A DNA stretch of 64,000 nucleotides from Gigaspora margarita (lineage: Eukaryota; Glomeromycota; Glomeromycetes; Diversisporales; Gigasporaceae). This document shows positions 23,403 to 34,151 of the stretch, piece by piece. The notes beneath the pieces are model-generated. The model saw only the letters and a list, made by a program, of their open reading frames with translations. It was not told where the DNA came from and did not search any database. Both the position numbers and the translations under genes were made by a program. Location of the stretch: positions 448,186 to 512,185 of the forward strand of contig WTPW01000020.1 of assembly GCA_009809945.1 (NCBI GenBank). The letters are read 5' to 3'. The stretch's first letter is position 1. Each line of letters begins with the position of its first letter.

Positions 23403-24224
23403 GGTCCGGTGCAAAAGATTGTACCTCAAGCTCTAAAATTAATTTTATCTATATATAAAAGTTTTTTTTAATTTTCACAATTTATTTATAATTTTTTTAT
23501 CCCAAATAAAGTAGGTTCTGAGTATCTTTTGATATATTTTTTATTATTGTTTTATAAATACTTTGTTGAGCAATAAATTTTCTTAAAATTCAATTAAATT
23601 AAAAAAATAGATTTTTTTAAAAAATTTAGATTTTAGGCATTTTTGCAAGCTATATGCAGTGTAACGGGTTTTACTACGCAAGTGCATGGCCATGCATATA
23701 CTAAATATACGGTTAAAATTTTAGCTTAATTGGATCAGTAGTTGTCGAGAAATAAATTTTTAAAGTTTAATGTTTAATGTTCAATTTACTATATAGTACA
23801 AAAGTTGTACAAAATTATATAGTAATTTTTGTACAACTTTTGTACTACATAGTAAATTGAACATTAAACTTTAAAAATTTATTTCTTGACAACTACTGAT
23901 CCAATTAAGCTAAAATTTTAACGTAATTCATGGCCATGCACTTGCATAGTACAAACCTGTTACACTGCATATAGCTTTCAAAAATGCCTAAAATCTAAAT
24001 TTTTAAAAAAAAATTATTTTTTTTAATTTAATTGAATTTTTAAGAAAATTTATTGCTCAACAAAGTATTTAAAAACAATAACAAAAAATGTATCAAAAGA
24101 TAGCTCAGAACCTAGTTTATTTGGAATAAAAAAATTATAAATAAATTGTGAAAATTAAAAAACTTTTATATATAGATAAAATGAATTTTAGAGCTTGAGG
24201 TACAAATCTTTTTGCACTGGGCCA
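23403..24224. mobile_element. Fold-back element with about 400-bp arms
   Basis: Left end GGTCCGGTGCAAAAGATTGT, right end its imperfect reverse complement ending TTTTTGCACTGGGCC. Pairing continues through both arms (GTACCTCAAGCTCTAAAATT and its mirror; GGCCATGCA near 23690 and 23930) to the centre near 23815, where ACAAAAGTTGTACAAAATTA meets its mirror. It interrupts the satellite. Non-coding. Confidence 0.9.
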
Positions 24225-25512
24225 TACTTATAAATTGGTAATTAAATATGCAACAAAATAGTAATATTTAATTGAGAATACTATTAGTGATAAAATCTGT
24301 ACATTGTTTTTTTGAATAAATTACATACTTATTCCCTGGTAATTTAGAATATAAGTGAAAAAAAAACAAAAAATTAATATTTAATAGAGAATTCTATTAT
24401 GATAAAAATGTGTATATTTTTTTTGAATAAATTATATATTTACTCTCTGGTAATTTAAAATGTAAGTGAAAAAACAGGAAAGTAATATTAATAGAGAATT
24501 TTATTGACAAAAGAATGTGTAAATTACTTTTGAGTAACTGTATACTTACTCTTTAGTAATTTAAAATATAAGTAAAAGAACAGAAAAGCAATATTTAATT
24601 GAGAATCTATTGATAATAAAGTGTAATTGTTTTTTGAATGCACTATATACTTACATATTGGTAATTTAAAACGTAATTAAAAGCAATATTTAATAGAGAA
24701 CTTTATTGATGATAAAATGTATATATTTTATTTTTTGATTAAACTATATACTTACTTCCTGGTAATTTAAAATGTAAGTAATACAAGTGAAAGAACAGAA
24801 AAAAATAATTAGCTGAGAATTCTATTGATGATAAAATCTGAACATTGTTTTTTGAATAAACTATATACTTACAAACTGGTAATTTAAAACATAAATGAAA
24901 GAACAAAAATTAATATTTAATAGAGAATTCTATTTATGATAAAACGTGTGCATTATTTTTTGAATAAATTATATACTTACTTCCTAGTAACTTAAAACAT
25001 AAGTAAAAGAGCAGAAAAGTAGTATTTGATAGAGAATTCTATTGACAATAAAATGTGTGCATTATTTTTTTTGAATAAATTATATACTTACAAACTGGTA
25101 ATTTAAAATGTAATTGAAAGATAGAAAATTAATATCATATTTAACAATAAAATGTTTTTTGAATAAATTATACTTACTCTGGTAATTTAAAATGTACCAG
25201 TGAATGAAGGAACAGAAAAGCAATTTAATAAAGAATTCTATTGACAATAAAATGTGTGCATTGTTTTTTGAATAAACTGTATACTTACTTTCTGATAATC
25301 TAAAAAACAAGTGAAGAGCATAAAAGTAATATTTAATTGAATTTTACTGACAATAAACTGTGTATATTGTTTTTGAATAAACTATATATATTTACTCCCT
25401 GATAATTTAAAAATTAAGTGAAAAACAAAAAGCAATATTTAATAGAGAATTCTATTGGTGATAAAATGTATACACTGTTTTTTGGAATAAACTATATGTT
25501 TACAAACTGGCA

Positions 25513-26521
25513 AGGCCACTCCAAGTTGATTTTGTGCTTAGCATAAAAAAATATTCTGTAAAAAGAGGAGGGGGCATTAAACAACTTCAAAATACAAAAA
25601 TACAGCAATTCTATTGGCTGCAAAAGTCTATAGAAAATCTAAACATTTGAAAAATATTTAGGAGCTTGAGAATGCCCTAAATTTATTTTTAGCTCTTTTA
25701 GGCCTTCCAGAATTTTTCTAATCATACTGCCAAGCATATTTATACTTTTCAATATACTATTTAGCACTACTATATGTGTTCAAAAATAGTCTATTACCTA
25801 AATAAGCTACTCTCCCCCTTTTGGTCAAAAACTTAAAAATGTATTTAATCCAAAAATAAACTACCCCATGATTGACAATAGTCACTACATAGTAAAGTCC
25901 AAATTCTACTATGTAAATTGATTATAATTGCTTATGTAAACATATTTATTAAACATATTCAGGAGATCAAAATACACATATTATATAATTTTTAGCTAGA
26001 TTGATGTACATTTTATTATATTTTTACATTTGACAAAAAAATTAAAATTTGTTAAAAAAATATATTCAACAAGTATAATAATTAAATATTAAACTAAAAA
26101 TTCTCTTATATGTATGAAAATTTTAGAGAATATGTATTTAAACATCTAAACATATTTACTTAAATACTTATGATCGATTTACATAGTAAAATTTGAACTT
26201 TACTATGTAGCGACTACTTGCAATCGCTAAAAAACCTCTTTCACTCAAAAATAAGCTACTGATTTGTTGTGTAACTTTGCCCAAAAAGGTAGCTTAGGCC
26301 ATTCCAATTTGATTCTATGCTTAACATAACACTAATAAATGATCTGCAGCTCTAAACATGAGGGTTAGGGTAAAAAAACCTGAGATTTTGATTGGCTAAA
26401 AAATTTTTTTTTGAACAGTTAATATGATTTTTATATTAAGTGGTGTTTAATACCCCTTCTATCTGAGGCTAAGGCTCAAAAAGGAGGGTTATGTTAAACA
26501 TAGTTTTAACTTGGCATGGCC
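25513..26521. mobile_element. GGCCA-ended element in the satellite, TAA target site
   Basis: Left end GGCCACTCCAAGTTGATTTT, right end ...TTAACTTGGCATGGCC. The satellite word CTGGTAATTTAAAAC is split, with CAA (probably TAA before mutation) at the left and TAA at the right, giving a 3-bp duplication as for PIF/Harbinger. A second GGCCA-type terminus facing right (GGCCATTCCAATTTGATTCT at 26291) shows that a relative is inserted or duplicated inside. Confidence 0.8.
25870..26240. mobile_element. Palindromic element related to the 44 kb palindrome units
   Basis: Left: GATTGACAATAGTCACTACA then TAGTAAAGTCCAAATTCTAC; right: CTTTACTATGTAGCGACTAC then TTGCAATCGCTAAAA. The two sides are inverted, and the inner words (TATTCAGGAGATCAAAATAC and GAATATGTATTTAAACATCT) correspond to those in the three units at 44140-45290. 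It is nested in the GGCCA element. Confidence 0.75.
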
Positions 26522-27011
26522 TAATTTAAAACGTAACAATTAATATTGATAAAATGCGTACATTGGTTTTTGAATAAACTATATACTTACAAACTGGTAA
26601 TTTAAAATGTGAGTGAAAGAACAGAAAAGCAATATCTATAGAGAATTCTATTGACGATAAAATGTGTGCATTCTTTTTTAAATAAACTATACTTACAATC
26701 TGGTAATTTAAAACTATTTCATAGAGGGTTCTATTAAAAATAATGTATACATTATTTTTTGAACAAACTATATATACTTACTCCCTAGTAATTTAAAACG
26801 TAAGTGAAAGAATAGAGAAAAAATATTTAATAGCTGTTCTTTTGACGACAAATGTGACATTGTTTTTTGGATAAAAGATATACTTACAAACTGGCAACCG
26901 AGAAGTATTAATTAATAAAGATCTATTGACGATAAAATTGTACATTGTTTTTGATACTTACCTACTGGTAATTTAACATGTAAATGAAAAAAAACAGAGA
27001 AGTAATATTTA

Positions 27012-27768
27012 TCCCTTAAACCGTCTTAAATTCAGGGCAAATTTGCCCTGAATTTATCTATAAAAATGCTTCTGGTTTATTTTTTTAAAAAAATTCATAT
27101 CTTTTAATAAAAATTTGGTTTAATAATATTTAAAAATACAGTAAAAATTGAACTTTTTTAACATTTATATTTAAATTAAAAGATAAAAAATTTAAGTTAT
27201 ATATAAGTTGAAAATATACGAATTAAAATTTTGATAATTTTTTACTAAATTAACGCACATTTTAATACACAGATTTAATTTGACAAAATATCATATCTCA
27301 CGATCTAGTGATCGGGTTTTGATAATTTTTATACCATTCATCGAGACGAATCGAATGGTACCAAAATTGTCAAATTCTAATTACTATAACACGATATATT
27401 GATTTGAATAATTTTTATAAAACTTGTCGATTTTGATAACTAGTGGTTGAAATTTAATGATTTTGGTACCATTCGATTTGACATGATAAGACGGTTCGAA
27501 TGGTACCAAAATCGTCAAATTCTGATCACTAAATCATGAGATTTCTGCAACAAAATCTGCGGCGCAGTTTTATACTGTTTGGGGCTGTGCTTTTTTGCGA
27601 ATATCTCACGATCTAGTGATCAGAATTTGACCATTCGAACCGTCTCATCGTGACGAAATGAATGGTACCAAAAAATCATTAAATTCCAATCATTATTATC
27701 GAGATCCTTAAGTTTTATACTTAAAAAATAATTTCAGGGCAAATTTGCAGGAGAAACGGTTTAAGGGA
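27012..27768. mobile_element. MITE with TCCCTTAAACCG ends and many internal palindromes
   Basis: Left end TCCCTTAAACCGTC, right end ACGGTTTAAGGGA. Sub-terminal CAGGGCAAATTTGCCCTG at the left is a perfect palindrome; the right copy is degraded. The interior contains at least four copies, in both orientations, of a block around ATGGTACCAAAATCGTCAAA with CACGATCTAGTGATC nearby. Inserted in the satellite after TAATATTTA. Confidence 0.8.
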
Positions 27769-28294
27769 CAGAGAATTATATTTGACGATTCAAATATGTA
27801 CATTATTTTTTGAACTATATACATGCAAACTGATTATTTAACATGTAAATGAAAGAGCAAAGAGGTAATATTTAATAGAGATTCTATTTATGATAAATTG
27901 TGTACATTGTTTTTTGAATAATTATATACTTACATCCTGATAATTTGACATGTAAGTGAAAGAACAGAGAAGTAATATTTATTAGAGGTTTCTATTAATT
28001 ATAAAATTTATACATTGTTTTTTTGAATAAACTATATACTTACAAACTGATAATTTGACATGCAAGTAAAAGAACAAGAAGTAATATTTAATAAAGATTT
28101 TTATTGATGATAATATATATATATTATGTTTGAATAAATATATACTTACCTGGTACTTTAACATATAAATTAAAAACAGAAAGTGATATTTAATAGAGAA
28201 TTCTATTGATGATAAAATGTATACATTGTTAAAATAAACTAGATACTTACAAACTGATAATTTAACACATGTAGATGAAAGCACAAAGAAGTAA

Positions 28295-28459
28295 TACAGT
28301 CAGACCTCCTTAAATGCACGTCGTCGGGGCCAGCTCTAGCACGTGCATTTAGAGAGATATTGCATTTAGGGAGGTAAAAATCTATAGATGTAATATTAGT
28401 TGGGCCCAAGAAAAGGCGTGCATTTAGAGATGTATTCCATTTAGGGGGGTCTGACTGTA
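28295..28459. mobile_element. Tc1/mariner-type MITE, 165 bp, TA duplication
   Basis: TA then CAGTCAGACCTCCTTAAATG, closing with TTTAGGGGGGTCTGACTG and TA. The satellite word GTAATATTTAA is split at TA. The ends resemble those of 5281-5455. The interior has GTGCATTTAGAGA-type words in both orientations. Confidence 0.92.
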
Positions 28460-29689
28460 TTTAAATAGAGAATTCTAACGACGGTAAAATGTACTTTGTT
28501 TTTTGAATAAACTATATAATTACATACTGGTAATTTAATACATAAGTGAAATAACAAATAAATAATATTTAATAGATGAAAAAATGTTACTATGTTTTTT
28601 GAATAAACTTTATACTTATGAACTGGTAATTTAATACGAAAATGAAGAACAGAGAAATAATATTTAATAGAGATTTCTATTAATGATAAAATGTACGAAT
28701 TGTTTTTTAAATAAAGCAATGAGATAATATTAAATACAGAATCCTATTGACGATATGTGTACATTGTTTTTGAATAAACTATATACTTACAAACTGATAA
28801 TTTAACATGTAAGTGAAAGCACAAAGAATTAATATTTAAATAGAGAATTTTATTGACGATAAAACGGGACTATATTTTTCGAATAAATTGTTTACTTAAT
28901 CCTAGTAATTTAATACAAAAGTAATATTTAATAGAGAATTCTATTAATGATAAAATGTGTACGTTGTTTTTTTGAATAAACTATATATTTACGCATTGAT
29001 AATTTAATACATAGGTGAAAGAACCGAGAATTAATAGTTTTAAGAAGTTGCTATTGACGATAAAATGTGTACATTGTTTTTAAAATAATCTATATACTTA
29101 CGCTCTGTAAAGTGAAAGAATAGAAAAGTAATAATTGATAGAAAATTCTATTGACGATAAAAGGGTACATTGGTTTGAATAAACTATATACTTACGAACT
29201 GTTAATTTAACATGTAAATGAAAGAACAGAGAAGTAAAGTTTAATAGAAAATTCTATTGACGATAACAATGTGATAATTTAACATGTAAACGAAAGAACA
29301 GGAAAATAATATTTAATAGAGATTCTATTGGCAATAAAATTTGTATATTGGTTTTTGAATAAATTATATACTTACATTCTGGTAAAGTGAAAGAACAAAG
29401 AGGTAATATTTAATAGAAAATTCTATCAACGATAAAATGAGTACATTGTTTTTTTTTAATAAACTATATACTTACACCCTGAATATTTAAATAGAGAATT
29501 TATTGACGATAAAACGTGACTTTATTTTTTGAATAAATTATGTACTTAAAAATTGGTCGTAAATATGTAAGAAAAAGAACAAATAAGTAATATTTTAATA
29601 GAGAATTCTATTGATGTTAAAATGTGTAAGTTGTTTTTTGAATAGACTATGTACTTACAAGCTGGTAATTTAAACGTAACATCACGAAG

Positions 29690-31090
29690 TTATAAAAAAA
29701 AATAATAAATTTAGATAATTAACCTGGGTTAATCAGTCTAAAGAAGCATTGAAAAACGTGGGCTTCGTTGAATATTGTAATGCATAAAATATCAATATAC
29801 ATGTACAACATGTTATTTATCTAAGTCAAACATGGTGTCGAAACGAAAACCTACCCGAAACTAGTTTCGGATCCAAACTAGTTTCGGATTTTTTTTTAAA
29901 AAAATCGAAACTTCGAAACCCGAAACCCCGAAACTATAATCCGAAACCCAAACCTATAATCCGAAACTCAAAAATATAATATTGAAGCTTATAATTTATT
30001 ATAAAGTTGCCTTATTTTTAATGAACCCAAAATGTAAAATTATTTTTGAATAAATTATAATATTGTATAGATCTTTTTTTTTAATTATCTTTTTGGCAAT
30101 TTTTTTTCACTGCCTCGGTTTGTTCGGAGTATTTTTTAAAGCTGGTTACCTTTATTTTAAATATCATACGTTATTACAACTGATTTCAAAATTATAGAAA
30201 AATTGCCAATTATGAATCGATAAGTATTTTATGCCTTTGATATCAACAATTTATTTAATTCTGCGGTAACTTATCAATTCTATCTTTAGTAGATATGGAC
30301 GTACTAATTACTTATTATTACTTGATATTGTACCCAGTTTTTACGTAATAAGTAAAAAAAACTGATGCTTGCAAAAGCAACCTTGATTGTTAGAATATAA
30401 ATTTCGAATTATACCTTTCATGTTGTACTTGTGAATCATAACAACAAAAAGGACTGCACACTTGCAATAAATTGTTGGAGGCATTCCAGTCCAAATAGCG
30501 CTGGATATTAAATTGTATTGTTCTTTAAGGAGATATATAACATACATCAATGCGATTAATGTATATTGAAGAGATACATAGTATACATCAGTGTATTTGA
30601 TGTATAATTGAAAGAGATATATAATACATCAATGCTATCAATGTATATGGAAGTTGGGGTAGTTTTTGGTGTTCAGGTCAGGTTTCGGTTCGAATGCGGA
30701 TTTCGGTTGAGGTTTCGAGTTTCGGATAAGGTTTCAGAAGTTATAATCCGAAGCCCGAAAATTTCGGATTTGGACAAAAGGGTTTCGGTGGCAACTTTGG
30801 AGAAAATAAACAAATAAGTTGTTGATGTTTTGGCAGTTTCGGGGTTTCGGTTGAGGTTTCGGGTTTCGGTCGAGGTTTCGGGCTTCGGGTGAGGTTTCGA
30901 GTTTCGTATAAGGTTTCGGAAGCTATAATCCGAAACCCGAAACTTTCGGAATCGCCAAAAAAAGGTTTCGGTGCCATCTCTGATCTTAGTAATTAAATAT
31001 CTAGTTGTATATTTTAATGATTATCTTTAAGTTACAATGTTTATTCTTTTAAATTAGACAGCGAGTTGATTATTGATTTAAAATTTCCTG
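29690..31090. mobile_element. Large insertion in the satellite with TTTCGG-rich element
   Basis: Satellite sequence stops near 29690 and resumes near 31095. Within it, 29832-30978 has inverted ends (ATGGTGTCGAAACGAAAACC and ...GGTTTCGGTGCCAT) and sub-terminal clusters of CCGAAACC/GGTTTCGG words at 29845-29970 and 30660-30970. The two 69-78 residue frames in the right cluster (30608-30817 plus, 30741-30977 minus) are by-products of that repeat. The middle (29980-30650) shows no recognised gene; ATACATCA words repeat near 30543-30632. Confidence 0.7.
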
Positions 31091-31124
31091 ATGAAGTAAA
31101 AGAACAGAGAAGTAATATTTAATT

Positions 31125-31636
31125 GCTGATCCGGATAAGATCGGCAGAATTTCTATATTAGAATTTGGGGCAAAATTCCTATGATATTAACTATATGGTT
31201 TAATCTGAGTGGAGTCAAATGAAAGTATTTTTTATTAAGTTAACAACCAATGTCAATTAATTAAAAGTGTAGAGCTCATTGAGACGCATCTAATGGTGAC
31301 TAGATCATCTAAATTGGACCAGTAGTTACCGAGAAATGCTATCGACTATAAAAAATTCTATGTAAACAAACTAGAAATTTTATATAGTCAGCCAATCGTT
31401 TTTTAGCGATATCTCGTAACCACCAGTCCAGTTTGGATGATCTAACCACCATTAGATGCGTCTCAATGAGCTATACAACTTTTAATTAATTGACTTTGGT
31501 TGTTAACTTAATAAAAAAAATACTTTTCATTGAACTTATCTCAGATTCCATCATATTATAAAATTTATATTGTAATTATCCCCAAAATTTACTATAGTCC
31601 CAATATAGTAATTCTGCAGATCTTATCCGGATCATC
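31125..31636. mobile_element. Fold-back element in the satellite, AATT flanks
   Basis: Left end GCTGATCCGGATAAGATC, right end GATCTTATCCGGATCATC. The arms pair deep inside: GAGCTCATTGAGACGCATCT near 31271 with AGATGCGTCTCAATGAGCT near 31455. The AATT at both outer edges may be a 4-bp duplication. Non-coding. Confidence 0.88.
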
Positions 31637-32155
31637 AATTAATAAAGATTTCTATTTGGGATAAAATGCATACATTGTTTTTTGAATAAACTTATACGTG
31701 AAGTAATATTTAATAGAGAATACTATGGTGATAAAATTTATACATTGTTTTTTGAATAAACTATGTACTTACTCCCTGGCAATTTAACATATAAGTGAAG
31801 AACAGAGAAATAATATTTAATGGAAGTTTCTATTGACGATAAAATGTGTACATTGTTTTTATTAAACCATATACTTACGAACTGGTAATTTAACACATAA
31901 GTGAAAAAACAAATAAGTAATATTTAATAAAGAATTTTATTGTCGATAAAATGGTTACGTTGTTTTTGAATAAACTATATACTTACAAACTGATAATTTA
32001 ACATGTAAACGAAAGAGCAAGGAGGTAATATTTAATAGAGATTCTATTAACGATAAAATTGCACATCCTTTTATAAATTAACTATATACTTTACAAACTG
32101 GTAATTTTTAATACGTAAGTGAAAGAACATATTTAATAGGAATTCGATTGACGAT

Positions 32156-32527
32156 CATAGTAATGGGACTTTCTAATCATCATAGAATTATTCTGAATGC
32201 GAAAAGGTATAGATAAGAAGATACCAATCATAATTCAGATTATATGTAATTATAATATGTCTATTAATAAAAAATTCTATGTATTTAAAAACTACTGAAG
32301 AATAATAATTTTTATTTGAATATTAATCGTAATGTATTTAGTAGTATTATTATGATTAATATAAAAATACTAAAACTAATAATAAAAATCACTGATTATA
32401 TAATCTTCAAATGAGACGAATTTTAGAATTTATTAATCGTTAAGAAATATGATAAGTTTTACCAATTAGCTATTAATTTATTAATCGCTTAGCAATTCCT
32501 CATTAACATATACATTCCCATCACTAT
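32156..32527. mobile_element. MITE in the satellite, ends near ATAGTAATGGGA
   Basis: Left ATAGTAATGGGACTTTCTAA, right ATACATTCCCATCACTAT, inverted with mismatches; inner words ATTAATCGT pair with the far side. Satellite sequence stands on both outer sides. No clear target duplication. Confidence 0.7.
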
Positions 32528-32714
32528 CGCTTTACGAATAAACTCTACACTTACTTCCTGGTAATTTAAGGTGAAGAACAGAAATATAATGTTTAATATA
32601 ATTCTATTGATGAGAAATGCATACAGCATTTTATTAATATCTTACTGCTTGGCAATCTAAAGAATAGAGAATATTAATATTTAGTAAAGAATTTTTATTT
32701 GATAATAACGTATG

Positions 32715-32850
32715 TACAATCAAATCTCTTTATAACGAATTGTAACTCTTATATTTGTACCGAATTCTATGATGAATTTTTAGAAAAATAGAAAAGTTCA
32801 TTCTATGGGTTCATGATGAAAAGGTTCGTTGTATCCGGAGTTGACTGTGC
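32715..32850. mobile_element. Degenerate Tc1/mariner-type MITE
   Basis: TA then CAATCAAATCTCTTTATAAC at the left and CGTTGTATCCGGAGTTGACTG at the right, resembling the ends of 5281-5455 and 28295-28459. The satellite word TGTACATTGTTT is split here. The right TA has mutated. Confidence 0.75.
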
Positions 32851-32870
32851 ATTGTTTAGTGTAAGGAGTA

Positions 32871-33294
32871 TAAAGTTCTGATAGCTTTTCTGAACCCTTC
32901 TATTTAAATATTTGAGAACAATTACTATATGAGCAATGTATTGAAGAAAAAAAATATGTCAAAATTTTATATGTTGATTCTTCATTATATAAGAACTGTC
33001 TATCGTTAATTAGCCTCTAATTGTTTATTCAAAAGTATGTTTTGACTGCAATTAGAATTTATTATACTATAGCTCAATTCTGGAAAATCAAACAACTAAA
33101 TCTACATACTTCATTCTGATGAAAAATACCCGCTTTGAATGAAGGTCACCATTTTCGGCCATTCAGTGACGGTAAAAGTTTCATAGCCAATGCAAAGATA
33201 TCAAAACTGTATGAGATATAAATATAAATTTCAAACTAAATATAACTTATTATAAAATATTCTTAATTCGTGACACGCCAAGAAATGGCGTTAC
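32871..33294. other. Unassigned stretch right of the satellite
   Basis: No gene or repeat is supported. Confidence 0.45.
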
Positions 33295-33412
33295 TATAGA
33301 TGCTGGTGAAATGTGGTGAAATATGGTGAAATAATTTCACCACTATTGGTGAAATTGGTGGTGAATTGGTGAAATTGGTGAAATTAATTTCACCAGCACC
33401 TATAGGCGTTAC
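33295..33412. mobile_element. Small MITE of GGTGAAAT repeats
   Basis: Ends TATAGATGCTGGTGAAAT and ATTTCACCAGCACCTATA are inverted. The 118-bp element consists almost entirely of TGGTGAAAT/ATTTCACCA words. The minus frame at 33263-33457 overlaps it and is not a gene. Confidence 0.75.
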
Positions 33413-33473
33413 CATATTGACAAATAGAGACAAACAATAACTATCATTTCGACACACATATTATGGTTCTTAT

Positions 33474-33594
33474 TACCGTAAAATTCGAACCTTTGTACCC
33501 AGTGTACAGTATTCTAACTCATATTCAATACTTGTGTAGGGGATACACCATATCATGTTTATGTACACGGGTGTAAATTACCGCCAAACTATTG
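33474..33594. mobile_element. Left part of a second CCGTAAAATTCG-type MITE
   Basis: TA then CCGTAAAATTCGAACCTTTG, followed by GTACCCAGTGTACAG, as at the left end of 21236-21469. The matching right end was not found; another element is inserted at 33595. Confidence 0.6.
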
Positions 33595-34151
33595 ATGGGG
33601 TGTCACACGGACTAATTAATCAAAATATGTCAGCTATATTGATTATTTCATTATAATCAAATTTTTGTCAGTAAAATTAAAATAAATCATTTTACTTTAC
33701 TTAATTATAAAGAAAAGCGCAAAATTCTAAAAATATATTTTCCAATTTTTTTTTAATTGAAAACAGTTCGCCAGACCTTTTCAAAGTAGCTATGTTTGAT
33801 TTTTCGCTAAAGTTCTAATTAAGTTTCGATTTATATGTTTAATATAATTTTTTCATCCTAATTAATGAATTTTCAAGCATTCTATAAAGTGAATGTTCAA
33901 AACACACATATTAATAGAAAAAAATAAAAACATAGCCTTATTCTTTGACTTTCTATAAATAATTGGTGAAAATTTTAAGGTGATTGCACACCTATATATA
34001 AGTTGATACTTTTTAAAATATTTAAATATCGATTTTCATATAAATTGAATATGACGATAAATAAATAACGATAAATTAAAAAATCTGCAATATGATAAAT
34101 TACATAGTTAGCGGACATAGTTTTGATTAATTAGTCCGTGTGACACCCCAT
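33595..34151. mobile_element. MITE with perfect 30-bp ends
   Basis: Left ATGGGGTGTCACACGGACTA then ATTAATCAAAA; the right end is the exact reverse complement. The interior is AT-rich and non-coding. It sits next to a truncated CCGTAAAATTCG-type MITE. Confidence 0.9.

Larger units (their letters stand above)
20310..32870. repeat. Large satellite array, about 108-bp units, repeatedly interrupted
   Basis: The unit reads approximately: GAGAATTCTATTGACGATAA, AATGTGTACATTG, TTTTTTGAATAAACTATATA, CTTAC, three variable bases, CTGGTAATTTAAAACGTAAG, TGAAAGAACAGAAAAG, TAATATTTAATA. Sixty-six unit junctions could be read by eye between 20400 and 32640, two of them with a deletion. All units run in the same direction; later units (from about 26.9 kb) use AATTTAACATG instead of AATTTAAAACG. 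At least nine insertions interrupt the array (listed separately). Minus-strand frames of 60-100 residues arise from the periodicity and are not genes. Function unknown; a centromeric or heterochromatic role is possible but not shown. Confidence 0.93.

Noticed and set aside
25080..28719. Minus-strand frames of 76-100 residues with repeating YLFK/SIEF words
   Set aside because: They follow the satellite periodicity and break at insertions; no sign of selection for a protein.
20400..32640. A real gene with dozens of 3-nt exons
   Set aside because: Kept only as a hypothesis: triplets include TGA and TAG, no start, flanking exon or coding block was found at either end of the array.
20310..32870. 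CRISPR array (regular repeats with variable part)
   Set aside because: The variable part is three bases, not a spacer; units are about 108 bp, there are no cas genes, and the DNA is eukaryotic in character.
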